Counted from the first letter of the stretch, positions 1-5,454 are shown. The stretch is 7,706 nt of DNA from Verrucomicrobia bacterium UBA3761 (GCA_002371135.1 DFGB01000036.1:1-7706), one strand, 5' to 3'. Notes: generated by a model from the letters alone, not told the origin. Translations and numbers: made by a program.

Positions 1-23
1 TCTTCCCTCTTCCCTCTTCCCTC
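1..23. repeat. 7-bp pyrimidine tandem repeat abutting a start codon
   Basis: Three tandem copies of TCTTCCC followed by TC run from the first base of the window directly into the ATG at 24. The tract fills the position where a ribosome binding site would be, and being all pyrimidine on the coding strand it cannot act as a Shine-Dalgarno site. The same unit precedes the ATG at 1947 and, in degenerate form, lies inside that gene. The left end is cut by the window edge, so the true copy number is unknown. Confidence 0.85.
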
Positions 24-797
24 ATGAAACCCAAAGGCCCAAGAGAACTCGTAACCGGCGGCGAATGGATATTCGGGCGCAACTGCGTGGAAGAAGCGCT
101 CGCCGCCGGGCGCCGCACGGCGTCTGAAATCGTCCTCCCGCCGGAGCATCCCGAGGAAGACGCGCAGTTGCGCCGCATCCGCGACGAGGCAAAATCGCGC
201 CGCCTCGTCATCCGCACGATGGAGCGCCAGCAGCTCGACAAACTCACGCGCTTCGGCCACCACCAAGGCGTCGCGCTCAAGACGACCGGCTACCCGTATG
301 TCGGCTTCGACGAACTCCTGCGCGATGTGGAGGCGGACGAGAACGCGCTTGTCATCGTCCTCGACCATCTTGAAGACCCGCAGAACGTGGGCTCTATTCT
401 CCGCACCGCCTGCGCGGTGGGCGCGACCGGCGTCGTAATCCCCGACGACCGCGCCGCGTGGATCACGCCCGCCGTCGCGCGCGCCTCCTCAGGCGGCTCG
501 GAATACATGAAGGTCGCCCACGTCGTAAATCTCGTGCGCGCCATCGAGGCGCTGAAGGAGAGCGGCATGTGGTTCACCGCGCTCGACTGGGGCAAGGACG
601 CAAGGGAATATACGCAAATCGATTTCAAGGGGCGCGTGGGGCTCGTCATCGGGGCCGAGGGCGACGGCGTCTCGCGGCTCGTCAGGGAGAACTGCGATTT
701 CGCGGCCGTCCTGCCTATGCCGGGCGGCTTCGAATCCCTCAACGCCGGCGTCGCCGCCGCCGTCACGATGTATGAAGTCCTCCGCCAGCGCAAATAG
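24..797 (+). CDS. rlmB: TrmH/RlmB-family 2'-O-ribose RNA methyltransferase
   Basis: A SpoU-class (SPOUT) methyltransferase of 257 aa, the usual length for RlmB, which uses S-adenosylmethionine to methylate a ribose 2'-OH in 23S rRNA. Residues 14-90 match the N-terminal substrate-binding domain (FGRNCVEEAL, and GHHQGVAL near 78-85). The three SpoU motifs follow: motif 1 around 113-129 (LDHLEDPQNVGSILRTA, with N121 and catalytic-type R127), motif 2 at 207-214 (VIGAEGDG, E212), and motif 3 at 230-247 (LPMPGGFESLNAGVAAAV, with S238, L239, N240). The fold is knotted, dimeric and cytoplasmic. The ATG at 24 is chosen because the domain begins just after it and a repeat tract precedes it. The stop is 12 nt before the histidine kinase gene, so co-transcription is likely. 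The family is certain; the exact target (Gm2251 by analogy with E. coli) is inferred, and another tRNA or rRNA ribose is possible. Confidence 0.93.
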   Translation: MKPKGPRELVTGGEWIFGRNCVEEALAAGRRTASEIVLPPEHPEEDAQLRRIRDEAKSRRLVIRTMERQQLDKLTRFGHHQGVALKTTGYPYVGFDELLRDVEADENALVIVLDHLEDPQNVGSILRTACAVGATGVVIPDDRAAWITPAVARASSGGSEYMKVAHVVNLVRAIEALKESGMWFTALDWGKDAREYTQIDFKGRVGLVIGAEGDGVSRLVRENCDFAAVLPMPGGFESLNAGVAAAVTMYEVLRQRK

Positions 798-809
798 CCG
801 AAAATCGCC

Positions 810-1871
810 ATGAGGAGTTTTTTCAAAGGTGTACGCCGCAGAATCGGCAAGCTGGACGCGGAACAGCTTCGCGAGCAGTATAACCTCATCGCCGACGAAG
901 CCGACTTCCTCGAAACGCTCTTCCTCACCAACTCCGAGGGCGTCATCGTCCTCGACCAGCATGGCATCGCCCTGCGCAACAACCCGGCGGCCGAGACGCT
1001 GCTCGGGATGGACGTGGCGCAGGCTCTGAAATTCCTCGCGCCTCGCGTCGGCGAGGCCACGCGGCGCGAAATCGCCATCTCCTACCCGGAAGCGAAGACG
1101 CTCGAAATGCGCACAGTCCCCTTCAAGGCCGGCACGATAGTCTACTTGCGCGACGTCACCGCCGAAAAGAAGCGCACCGAGGAGGAATTGCGCGCCGGGG
1201 CCACGAAGGCCGTGCGCGACCTCGCCGCCGGCGTCGCGCATGAAATCGCGAACCCCCTCAACGCCATTTCCCTCAATCTCCAGCTCCTCGAACGCGACTT
1301 GCCCGGCGACGCCTCGCTCGTTACGTGCCGCCAGCAGATTGCGCGCCTCGAGCAGATCTTGCGCTCGTTCCTCCAGGCCTTGCGCCCGTCCAAGCCGAAT
1401 CTCCTTCCGGGCAGTATCGCCGAACCTCTCAAGAACTGCCTCGCCGCGATGAAGCAGCAGTTCGAGGAGCGCCGCATCTCCGTCACGCTCGACGTTCCCG
1501 CCGCCCTGCCCAAGGTCGCAATCGATCAGAACCAATTCGAGCAAGTCTACTTCAACCTTCTCAAAAACGCCATCGAGGCGTCAGGCGAGGGCGGCAGGAT
1601 AGATATCGACGTCCTCAGCGACGACAACGACGACATCGTCACCATACGCGACAACGGCGAAGGCATGTCCAGCGAACAGCTCGCGCATCTTTTCGAGCCC
1701 TACCGCACAACGAAGAGCAAGGGCACCGGCCTCGGCCTCATGATAACCGAACGCATCGTCCGCGACCACGGCGGCTCCATCGGCGTGGAATCCAAGCCGG
1801 GCGAAGGAACGCTCTTCACAATCCGCATCCCGCGAATCGAGCGCCGCATCCGGGCGCTGGAACAGTCCTAA
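810..1871 (+). CDS. soluble PAS-domain sensor histidine kinase
   Basis: A 353-aa histidine kinase with no transmembrane segment, so it should sense a cytoplasmic cue or a partner protein. Residues ~30-118 look like one PAS fold (GVIVLDQHGIALRNNPAAE, closing with IVYLRDVTAEKKR), followed by a short helical linker. The dimerisation/phosphoacceptor domain has the H-box GVAHEIANPLNAI, with H144 the predicted autophosphorylation site. The HATPase_c domain shows the N-box FNLLKNAIEA (N253), G1 box DNGEG (281-285), F box LFEPYRTTKSKG (294-305) and G2 box GTGLGL (305-310). All catalytic boxes are intact. This NtrB/AtoS/ZraS-like architecture matches the NtrC-class regulator encoded 75 nt downstream, its probable phosphotransfer partner. 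The ATG lies 12 nt after the methyltransferase stop and has no clear Shine-Dalgarno. The TAA stop falls in a TCCTAAG sequence resembling the 9-bp repeats that follow. The ligand cannot be read from the sequence. Confidence 0.95.
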   Translation: MRSFFKGVRRRIGKLDAEQLREQYNLIADEADFLETLFLTNSEGVIVLDQHGIALRNNPAAETLLGMDVAQALKFLAPRVGEATRREIAISYPEAKTLEMRTVPFKAGTIVYLRDVTAEKKRTEEELRAGATKAVRDLAAGVAHEIANPLNAISLNLQLLERDLPGDASLVTCRQQIARLEQILRSFLQALRPSKPNLLPGSIAEPLKNCLAAMKQQFEERRISVTLDVPAALPKVAIDQNQFEQVYFNLLKNAIEASGEGGRIDIDVLSDDNDDIVTIRDNGEGMSSEQLAHLFEPYRTTKSKGTGLGLMITERIVRDHGGSIGVESKPGEGTLFTIRIPRIERRIRALEQS

Positions 1872-1914
1872 GTCCAATGTCCTAGATGTCCTAGAAATCC
1901 TAGAAGTGCTAGAA
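1865..1914. repeat. 9-bp tandem repeat (GTCCTAGAA-like) after the kinase gene
   Basis: Four consecutive 9-bp units lie at 1879-1914: GTCCTAGAT, GTCCTAGAA, ATCCTAGAA and GTGCTAGAA. Two shorter relatives precede them (GTCCTAA at 1865-1871 and GTCCAAT at 1872-1878). The first of these contains the TAA stop of the histidine kinase, so repeat-like DNA reaches into the 3' end of that gene. Because 9 is a multiple of 3, copy-number changes would not alter reading frame. No self-complementary arms long enough for a terminator were seen. Confidence 0.85.
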
Positions 1915-1928
1915 AATCTCGAATCACC

Positions 1929-1946
1929 TCTTCCCTCTTCCCTCTC
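1929..1946. repeat. 7-bp pyrimidine tandem repeat abutting the regulator start
   Basis: Two copies of TCTTCCC followed by TCTC touch the ATG at 1947. This is the same unit and the same placement as at the start of the methyltransferase gene (1-23). The two loci are about 1.9 kb apart and encode unrelated proteins, so the shared tract is not explained by gene duplication. Confidence 0.85.
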
Positions 1947-3311
1947 ATGCCCACTATCCTCATAGTCGATGACGAAAAGCCGACGCGCGATGTAATGGCG
2001 CGGATTCTTTCGTCCAAATACGAGTGCCTGACGGCTCCCGACGCGGCCGCCGCGCTGAAGATTCTCGCCGAGAAGAAGGACGTCGCCCTCCTCGTCACCG
2101 ACTACCGCATGCCCGGCGACAATGGCGTCGAGCTCATAAAGAAGGCGAAAGCGCTTTCCCCCTCCATTTCCTGCATTTTGATTACCGCCTACGGCGAGAT
2201 CGAGCTCGCGGTCGAAGCGATGAAAGACGGCGCGGACGATTTTCTCGTAAAACCAATCACCGACATCGCGCAGCTCGAAATGCGCGTCGCCAAGGCCATC
2301 AAGACGAATTCTCTCGAAAAGAAAGTCGTGGAACTCGAAACGCGCTTGCAGGAGAAAGCGGACCTCGCTGGCTTCACGGGCTCGTCGCCGGCGATGGAGA
2401 AGGTCTATGCGCTGATAAAAAAAGCGGCGCCGTCGGATGCGAACGTGCTGATTGAAGGGCCGAGCGGATCGGGCAAGGAGGTGGCCGCGCGCGCCATCCA
2501 CGCCGCGTCTCGCCGCGCCGCGGGCCCTTTCGTCGCCGTCGAATGCTCCGCGCTCCCCTCGACGCTCCTCGAGACGGAACTTTTCGGTTCCATCAAAGGC
2601 GCGTACACTGACGCGCGCGACAGGGCGGGCTGCTTCGAAACCGCAAACGGCGGCACGATCTTTCTCGATGAAATCGGCGAAATCGACGCCTCCGTCCAGG
2701 TCAAACTCCTCCGCGTCCTTGAAACCCGCACCTTCCAGCGTGTGGGCGAGACGAAGGACCGCCATTCCGATTTCCGCCTCGTCACCGCCACGAACAAGGA
2801 CCTCGCCAAGCTCGTAGCCGAGGGCAAATTCCGCGAGGACCTTTTCTACCGCCTGAACGTCATCGACCTGCGCCTGCCGCCGTTGAAAGACCGCCCCGGA
2901 GACGTCGCGCTCTTGGCCGCGAAGTTCCTCAAGGAGTTTGCCTCGCAGAATGCGAACGCCGTCACCGGTATCGACGCCGCCGCAATGGCCGCGCTGGAGC
3001 GCTATCCCTGGCCGGGGAACGTCAGGCAGCTGAAGAACGCCATCGAGAAAATGGTCGTCCTCTCTTCAGGAGGCAAGCTGACGCTCGACGATGTTCCGAT
3101 CGAGATTCGCGATTTTTCGCCGCCGGACGCGACAAGCGCGCCACTTCCCTCTCCCCCCTCCCCAGTTCCCTCTTCCCTCAAAGACGCCGAGCGCGAGAGC
3201 ATCCTCGCGGCGATTCGCGATTCCGCCGGCAACATCACCCGCGCCGCCGCCAAACTCGGCATCTCCCGCCGCACCATCCAGCGTAAACTCAAGGCTTGGG
3301 GGCTGTCGTGA
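1947..3311 (+). CDS. NtrC-class sigma-54-dependent response regulator
   Basis: A 454-aa bacterial enhancer-binding protein with the full REC / AAA+ / Fis-HTH order, expected to remodel sigma-54 RNA polymerase at promoters once phosphorylated. REC (3-118) has acidic residues D8 and D9, phosphoacceptor D52 (VTDYRMPG), T80 and K102. A helical linker leads to the AAA+ domain: Walker A GPSGSGKE (171-178), the sigma-54 contact loop as GAYTDA (218-223) in place of consensus GAFTGA, Walker B GGTIFLDE (D241, E242), sensor I LVTATNKDL (278-286), arginine-finger region FREDLFYRLN (R296, R302) and sensor II WPGNVRQL (355-362). A Pro/Ser linker (391-411) is encoded by a 7-bp repeat. The C-terminal Fis-type helix-turn-helix spans ~413-452 (AGNITRAAAKLGISRRTIQRKL). 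The adjacent histidine kinase is the likely partner. The pyrimidine tract before the ATG gives no Shine-Dalgarno. Closest named relatives by architecture are NtrC, AtoC and ZraR; the regulon is unknown. Confidence 0.96.
   Translation: MPTILIVDDEKPTRDVMARILSSKYECLTAPDAAAALKILAEKKDVALLVTDYRMPGDNGVELIKKAKALSPSISCILITAYGEIELAVEAMKDGADDFLVKPITDIAQLEMRVAKAIKTNSLEKKVVELETRLQEKADLAGFTGSSPAMEKVYALIKKAAPSDANVLIEGPSGSGKEVAARAIHAASRRAAGPFVAVECSALPSTLLETELFGSIKGAYTDARDRAGCFETANGGTIFLDEIGEIDASVQVKLLRVLETRTFQRVGETKDRHSDFRLVTATNKDLAKLVAEGKFREDLFYRLNVIDLRLPPLKDRPGDVALLAAKFLKEFASQNANAVTGIDAAAMAALERYPWPGNVRQLKNAIEKMVVLSSGGKLTLDDVPIEIRDFSPPDATSAPLPSPPSPVPSSLKDAERESILAAIRDSAGNITRAAAKLGISRRTIQRKLKAWGLS
3144..3178. 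repeat. degenerate 7-bp repeat inside the regulator gene
   Basis: Five exact 7-bp periods: CTTCCCT, CTCCCCC, CTCCCCA, GTTCCCT and CTTCCCT. They encode residues 400-411, the core of the Pro/Ser-rich linker between the AAA+ and helix-turn-helix domains. The unit is a rotation of the TCTTCCC unit found immediately upstream of the genes at 24 and 1947. Since 7 is not a multiple of 3, gain or loss of one unit would change the frame of everything downstream, including the DNA-binding domain. Confidence 0.85.
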
Positions 3312-3431
3312 TTTCCCGATTTTTCGATTTTTATCGCAGAGACGCAGAGACGCAGAGCGCGCAGAGAGGACTTTTCAACTTTTCATGCGGTTTTTTCTCT
3401 CTCTGCGCACTCTGCGTCTCTGCGATAAAAA
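3311..3431. repeat. long imperfect inverted repeat with CGCAGAGA units
   Basis: Two arms face each other. A perfect 22-bp stem pairs 3328-3349 with 3410-3431 (TTTTTATCGCAGAGACGCAG and two further bases). The left arm carries one extra ACGCAGAG unit (3350-3357). Pairing then resumes for 10 bp (GCGCAGAGAG at 3359-3368 with CTCTCTGCGC at 3399-3408), leaving a loop of about 30 nt. The element is flanked on the left by ATTTCCCG and ATTTTTCG (3311-3326). It begins at the stop codon of the response regulator, so an RNA hairpin here could end that transcript. The sequence also resembles the CGCAGAGACGCAGAG repeats scattered through many bacterial genomes, so it may be a dispersed repeat rather than a dedicated terminator. 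Confidence 0.85.
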
Positions 3432-3448
3432 AGGAAGGCTTGAATCCA

Positions 3449-3488
3449 ATCGAGGAATCGAACAATCGAGAAATGGAAAAATGAAAAG
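3449..3488. repeat. 8-bp tandem repeat running into a start codon
   Basis: Five 8-bp units in register: ATCGAGGA, ATCGAACA, ATCGAGAA, ATGGAAAA and ATGAAAAG. The ATG of the last unit (3481) is the start codon of the Cys-rich protein, so its leader and first codons appear to be part of the array. The units are, in reverse orientation, related to the ATTTTTCG units on the far side of the inverted repeat (3311-3326). The A/G-rich leader has no clear Shine-Dalgarno at proper spacing. Confidence 0.8.
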
Positions 3489-4302
3489 ATGTTTTCTTCT
3501 GTTCTTTGCTTTGGCCACTGTGTTTGCGGCGATAGGCGACGAGTTCGCCGACTACTTCGAGGCGCGCAACCGCATGGCGAATTTCGTGCTCGTCCCGCCT
3601 CCGCCGGGCGAGGAGGGTGCGCTTGATTTGCGTCTCCCTGACGCTACGGCGCATATGCGCTGCCCGTTTTGCGAAGGCCGCAGGGAGTGCGTCTTGGAAG
3701 AACCCAACTACGGCCAGCTCGATGGTCGCATAGGGGGACCGAAAAAGAAGAAGCTCCGCTGCCCCTTGTGCAAGGGCGCCGGCGGTTGGAAGGCCTTTGA
3801 GGACCCCGCGAGACGCTCCGCCGACATAGCGCGCGGCCTTGCAGAGTTTTCCGCGAGCCACCAGTCGCGCGGCGAGGTCGCCGAGGGTGGCGCTTTCATC
3901 CCGCGCGACTTCGCCGCCGCCGACAGAAAGACCCTCAGGCGCGTCCAGGAGGCTTTCGGCAAACCATGCTCCCAGTGCAAATGGTCGGGGATCGTCCAAT
4001 GCAGGAAATGCGGCGGCAAGGGCGTCGTCAAGTGCGGCGCCAAGGATTGCAAGGGCGGCTGGCTCGTCACGAAGACCACGACCACCCAATCCCATTCCGG
4101 CGGCGGCATCCGCGGCGGCAACAGTTCTTTCCACAGCGTCGGCTCGCGCAGCCACCGCACCACGAAGCGCGAAACCGTCACCGTCGTCCTGTGCCCCGAG
4201 TGCGGCGGCGCCGCGCTCCGCCGCTGCGAGGAATGCGACGGCGAACGCGCCAAGGTCTGCCAGAGATGCGCCGGGACGGGCATAAAGCAGAAGCAAAACT
4301 GA
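3481..4302 (+). CDS. exported Cys-rich protein with DnaJ-like CxxC zinc-finger motifs
   Basis: A 273-aa protein of unrecognised function. Residues 1-19 form a Sec-type signal peptide (MKRC, then a hydrophobic LLFFALATVFAA core, with cleavage probably near A17/G19); no lipobox is seen. The mature part has 17 cysteines, mostly in pairs: C61/C64, C94/C97, C163/C166, C174/C177, C185/C190, C238/C241, C249/C252 and C260/C263, plus C70. Several sit in CxxCxGxG-like contexts (CPLCKGAGG, CRKCGGKG, CQRCAGTG), resembling the zinc-binding region of DnaJ, but there is no J domain. A Ser/Gly/Thr-rich stretch (~199-227) separates two Cys clusters. I chose the ATG at 3481 because the signal peptide begins there; upstream in the same frame is repeat-derived sequence. 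The gene ends 8 nt before the kinase gene, so the two probably share a transcript. It may bind zinc or form disulfides outside the cytoplasm. Gene confidence is high; role is unknown. Confidence 0.82.
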   Translation: MKRCFLLFFALATVFAAIGDEFADYFEARNRMANFVLVPPPPGEEGALDLRLPDATAHMRCPFCEGRRECVLEEPNYGQLDGRIGGPKKKKLRCPLCKGAGGWKAFEDPARRSADIARGLAEFSASHQSRGEVAEGGAFIPRDFAAADRKTLRRVQEAFGKPCSQCKWSGIVQCRKCGGKGVVKCGAKDCKGGWLVTKTTTTQSHSGGGIRGGNSSFHSVGSRSHRTTKRETVTVVLCPECGGAALRRCEECDGERAKVCQRCAGTGIKQKQN

Positions 4303-4310
4303 TTTATCCC

Positions 4311-5213
4311 ATGTCGGCCACATCCGATACGCCTCCATCGCTGCCGGGCCTCGCGATGCACGAAAAGCTCGGCGAGGGCGGCATGTCCGTCGTTTGGCGG
4401 GCCACCGACCTAGCGAGCGGCCTTTCCGTCGCCGTGAAAGTGTTGAAAAGCGAATTCGCCCAAAGCGAAGAGGACCTCGAACTCTTCGCCTCCGAATCGC
4501 GCACGATGGAGAAAATCACCCACGAGGGAATCGTCAAGAGCTACGGCCTGTTTTCCCATGAGGGGCGGCTATACTATGTGATGGAGTTCGTCGACGGCTA
4601 CAGTTTCGCCCAGCTTCTGGCGCGCAAGCGCCGTCTCCCGGAAAGCGACTGCCTCCTCATCTGCGAATCTGTCGCCGTCGCGCTCGACTACGCCTGGAAC
4701 AACTTCGGCATCGTCCATTGCGACATCAAGCCGGACAACCTCATGATCAACACCGAAGGCGTCGTGAAAATCACCGACCTCGGTCTTGCGCACACTTTCC
4801 ATTTCATCAAAGACGGGCAAATCGCCGTTCCCGACCACATCACAGGCACGCCTGCATACATCTCGCCCGAACAAATCTACGGCGACGTCGAGCTCGATTG
4901 CCGCGCGGACATCTATTCGCTCGCCGCGACGCTCTACCATCTCTCGACCGGCCGCGTCCTTTTCTCCGGAGTCGATACGGAAGCGACGATGCGCGAGCAC
5001 TGCGACGAGAAAAGCCAGGCTCCCTCGCCGCTGGAGTTGAATCCGTCGCTCTCGCAGGGTTTCGCGCAGCTGCTAGAAGTAATGCTCGTCAAGAACCGCG
5101 ACTATCGTCTGCGGACGTGGCGCGACGTGTTCGCCATGTGCCGTCAGGTAGAGGAGGGCACCGTATTCAAGCCCCGCCCGTCCGCTGCGGTTGCAGCATC
5201 GTCGGTTCGTTGA
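4311..5213 (+). CDS. soluble Hanks-type Ser/Thr protein kinase (HCD variant)
   Basis: A 300-aa eukaryotic-like protein kinase that is essentially only a catalytic domain; no transmembrane segment or sensor domain (such as PASTA) is visible. Motifs in order: glycine loop GEGGMSVV (21-28), VAIK-type lysine K43 (AVKVL), probable alpha-C glutamate E62, hinge YVMEFVDG (89-96), catalytic loop IVHCDIKPDN (D138, K140, N143), DFG as DLG (156-158), the threonine-containing P+1 segment TGTPAYISPE (178-187, APE as SPE) and D200 in RADIYSLA. Catalytic residues are intact, so it should be active. The HRD arginine is replaced by C137, making it a non-RD kinase, which usually means activity does not depend on activation-loop phosphorylation. 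Residues ~281-300 are a short Ala/Pro/Ser tail. The ATG at 4311 follows the Cys-rich gene by 8 nt; earlier in-frame ATGs would run through that gene in another frame. There is no Shine-Dalgarno. Substrates are unknown. Confidence 0.94.
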   Translation: MSATSDTPPSLPGLAMHEKLGEGGMSVVWRATDLASGLSVAVKVLKSEFAQSEEDLELFASESRTMEKITHEGIVKSYGLFSHEGRLYYVMEFVDGYSFAQLLARKRRLPESDCLLICESVAVALDYAWNNFGIVHCDIKPDNLMINTEGVVKITDLGLAHTFHFIKDGQIAVPDHITGTPAYISPEQIYGDVELDCRADIYSLAATLYHLSTGRVLFSGVDTEATMREHCDEKSQAPSPLELNPSLSQGFAQLLEVMLVKNRDYRLRTWRDVFAMCRQVEEGTVFKPRPSAAVAASSVR

Positions 5214-5249
5214 GCGCTAGGGCCTTGGCTTGCCCAAGGCCCTAGCGCT
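5213..5249 (+). terminator. strong hairpin at the end of the kinase gene
   Basis: A perfect 16-bp stem pairs AGCGCTAGGGCCTTGG (5213-5228) with its complement at 5234-5249 around a 5-nt CTTGC loop. The last base of the TGA stop is the first base of the stem. Position and stability suit transcription termination or 3'-end protection, but no T-run follows, so it is not a classical intrinsic terminator. The arms share CCTAGCGC with repeats further right, so it may also belong to a dispersed palindrome family. Confidence 0.55.
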
Positions 5250-5396
5250 AAGGAACATCCCCCAGCCGAAGGCTGTCCGCGAAGCGGATGCCCTAGCAGG
5301 GGTGCGCGGTCCTAGCGCCAAGGAGGCGCGGCTTTAGCCGCGCTAAGTCGAACGAGCAGGGGTGCGCGGCTGAAGCCGCGCCTCCTTGACGTTAGG
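5241..5396. repeat. REP-like cluster of palindromes between convergent genes
   Basis: This gene-free stretch is almost all repeats. Two adjacent small hairpins have GAA loops: CAGCC-GAA-GGCTG at 5263-5275 and TCCGC-GAA-GCGGA at 5276-5288. A 33-nt inverted repeat pairs 5311-5343 with 5364-5396 at 30 of 33 positions. Each arm contains its own palindrome: GCGCGGCT-TT-AGCCGCGC at 5326-5343 and GCGCGGCT-GA-AGCCGCGC at 5364-5381. A 15-bp direct repeat AGCAGGGGTGCGCGG occurs at 5295-5309 and 5355-5369, exactly 60 bp apart. CCTAGCGCYAAGGA occurs directly at 5241-5254 and 5311-5324, and a diverged inverted copy (RC CCTAACGTCAAGG) lies at 5384-5396. The cluster may act as a bidirectional terminator or an mRNA-stabilising element. 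It lacks any transposase gene. Confidence 0.8.
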
Positions 5397-5402
5397 GTCT
5401 CT

Positions 5403-5423
5403 CCTACTTCCTACTTCCTACTC
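5403..5423. repeat. 7-bp tandem repeat CCTACTT x3
   Basis: CCTACTT occurs at 5403-5409 and 5410-5416, with CCTACTC at 5417-5423. It has the same 7-bp period and pyrimidine bias as the TCTTCCC tracts, but here it is intergenic between convergent genes, not next to a start codon. Confidence 0.75.
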
Positions 5424-5424
5424 T

Positions 5425-5444
5425 GGCCGCACTGAAGCGCGGCC
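5425..5444 (-). terminator. possible weak hairpin after the minus-strand gene
   Basis: GGCCGC (5425-5430) pairs with GCGGCC (5439-5444) around an 8-nt loop, 10 bp beyond the stop of the secreted-protein gene. The stem is short and the following minus-strand sequence is a purine-rich repeat, not a T-run, so termination is only a possibility. Confidence 0.3.
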
Positions 5445-5454
5445 CTCCCGCCAG

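Noticed and set aside
489..1544. Long minus-strand open frame (351 codons) opposite the methyltransferase and kinase genes
   Set aside because: It lies antisense to two well-supported genes with intact family motifs and has a low-complexity, Arg/Glu/Gly-rich composition typical of high-GC shadow frames.
1581..2765. Long minus-strand open frame (394 codons) opposite the kinase and regulator genes
   Set aside because: It is antisense to conserved HATPase, REC and AAA+ domains, with no recognisable motif of its own.
3091..3480. N-terminal extension of the Cys-rich protein by upstream in-frame ATG
   Set aside because: The extension overlaps the regulator's HTH in another frame and then translates the inverted repeat; the signal peptide begins exactly at the ATG at 3481.
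3296..3484. 62-aa plus-strand reading frame across the regulator/Cys-rich spacer (RRDAETQSAQR ... LCALCVSA)
   Set aside because: It is a translation of the CGCAGAGA inverted repeat. Such DAETQSAQR and SLCALCVSA peptides are recurrent artefacts of this repeat type in annotated genomes, and the frame overlaps the regulator end and next gene start.
3966..4310. Upstream in-frame start for the Ser/Thr kinase
   Set aside because: It would overlap most of the Cys-rich domain in a different frame, giving an Arg-rich sequence unlike any kinase N-terminus; the ATG at 4311 is correctly placed 20 residues before the glycine loop.
3331..4338. Minus-strand open frame (335 codons) opposite the Cys-rich gene
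   Set aside because: Its Ala-rich composition mirrors codon bias of the plus-strand gene, and its end again encodes the repeat-derived SAQR/CALCVSA peptide. The plus strand has a signal peptide and regular CxxC pairs.
5241..5396. CRISPR array
   Set aside because: The repeats are palindromes of differing length and orientation without regular unique spacers, and no cas gene is present.
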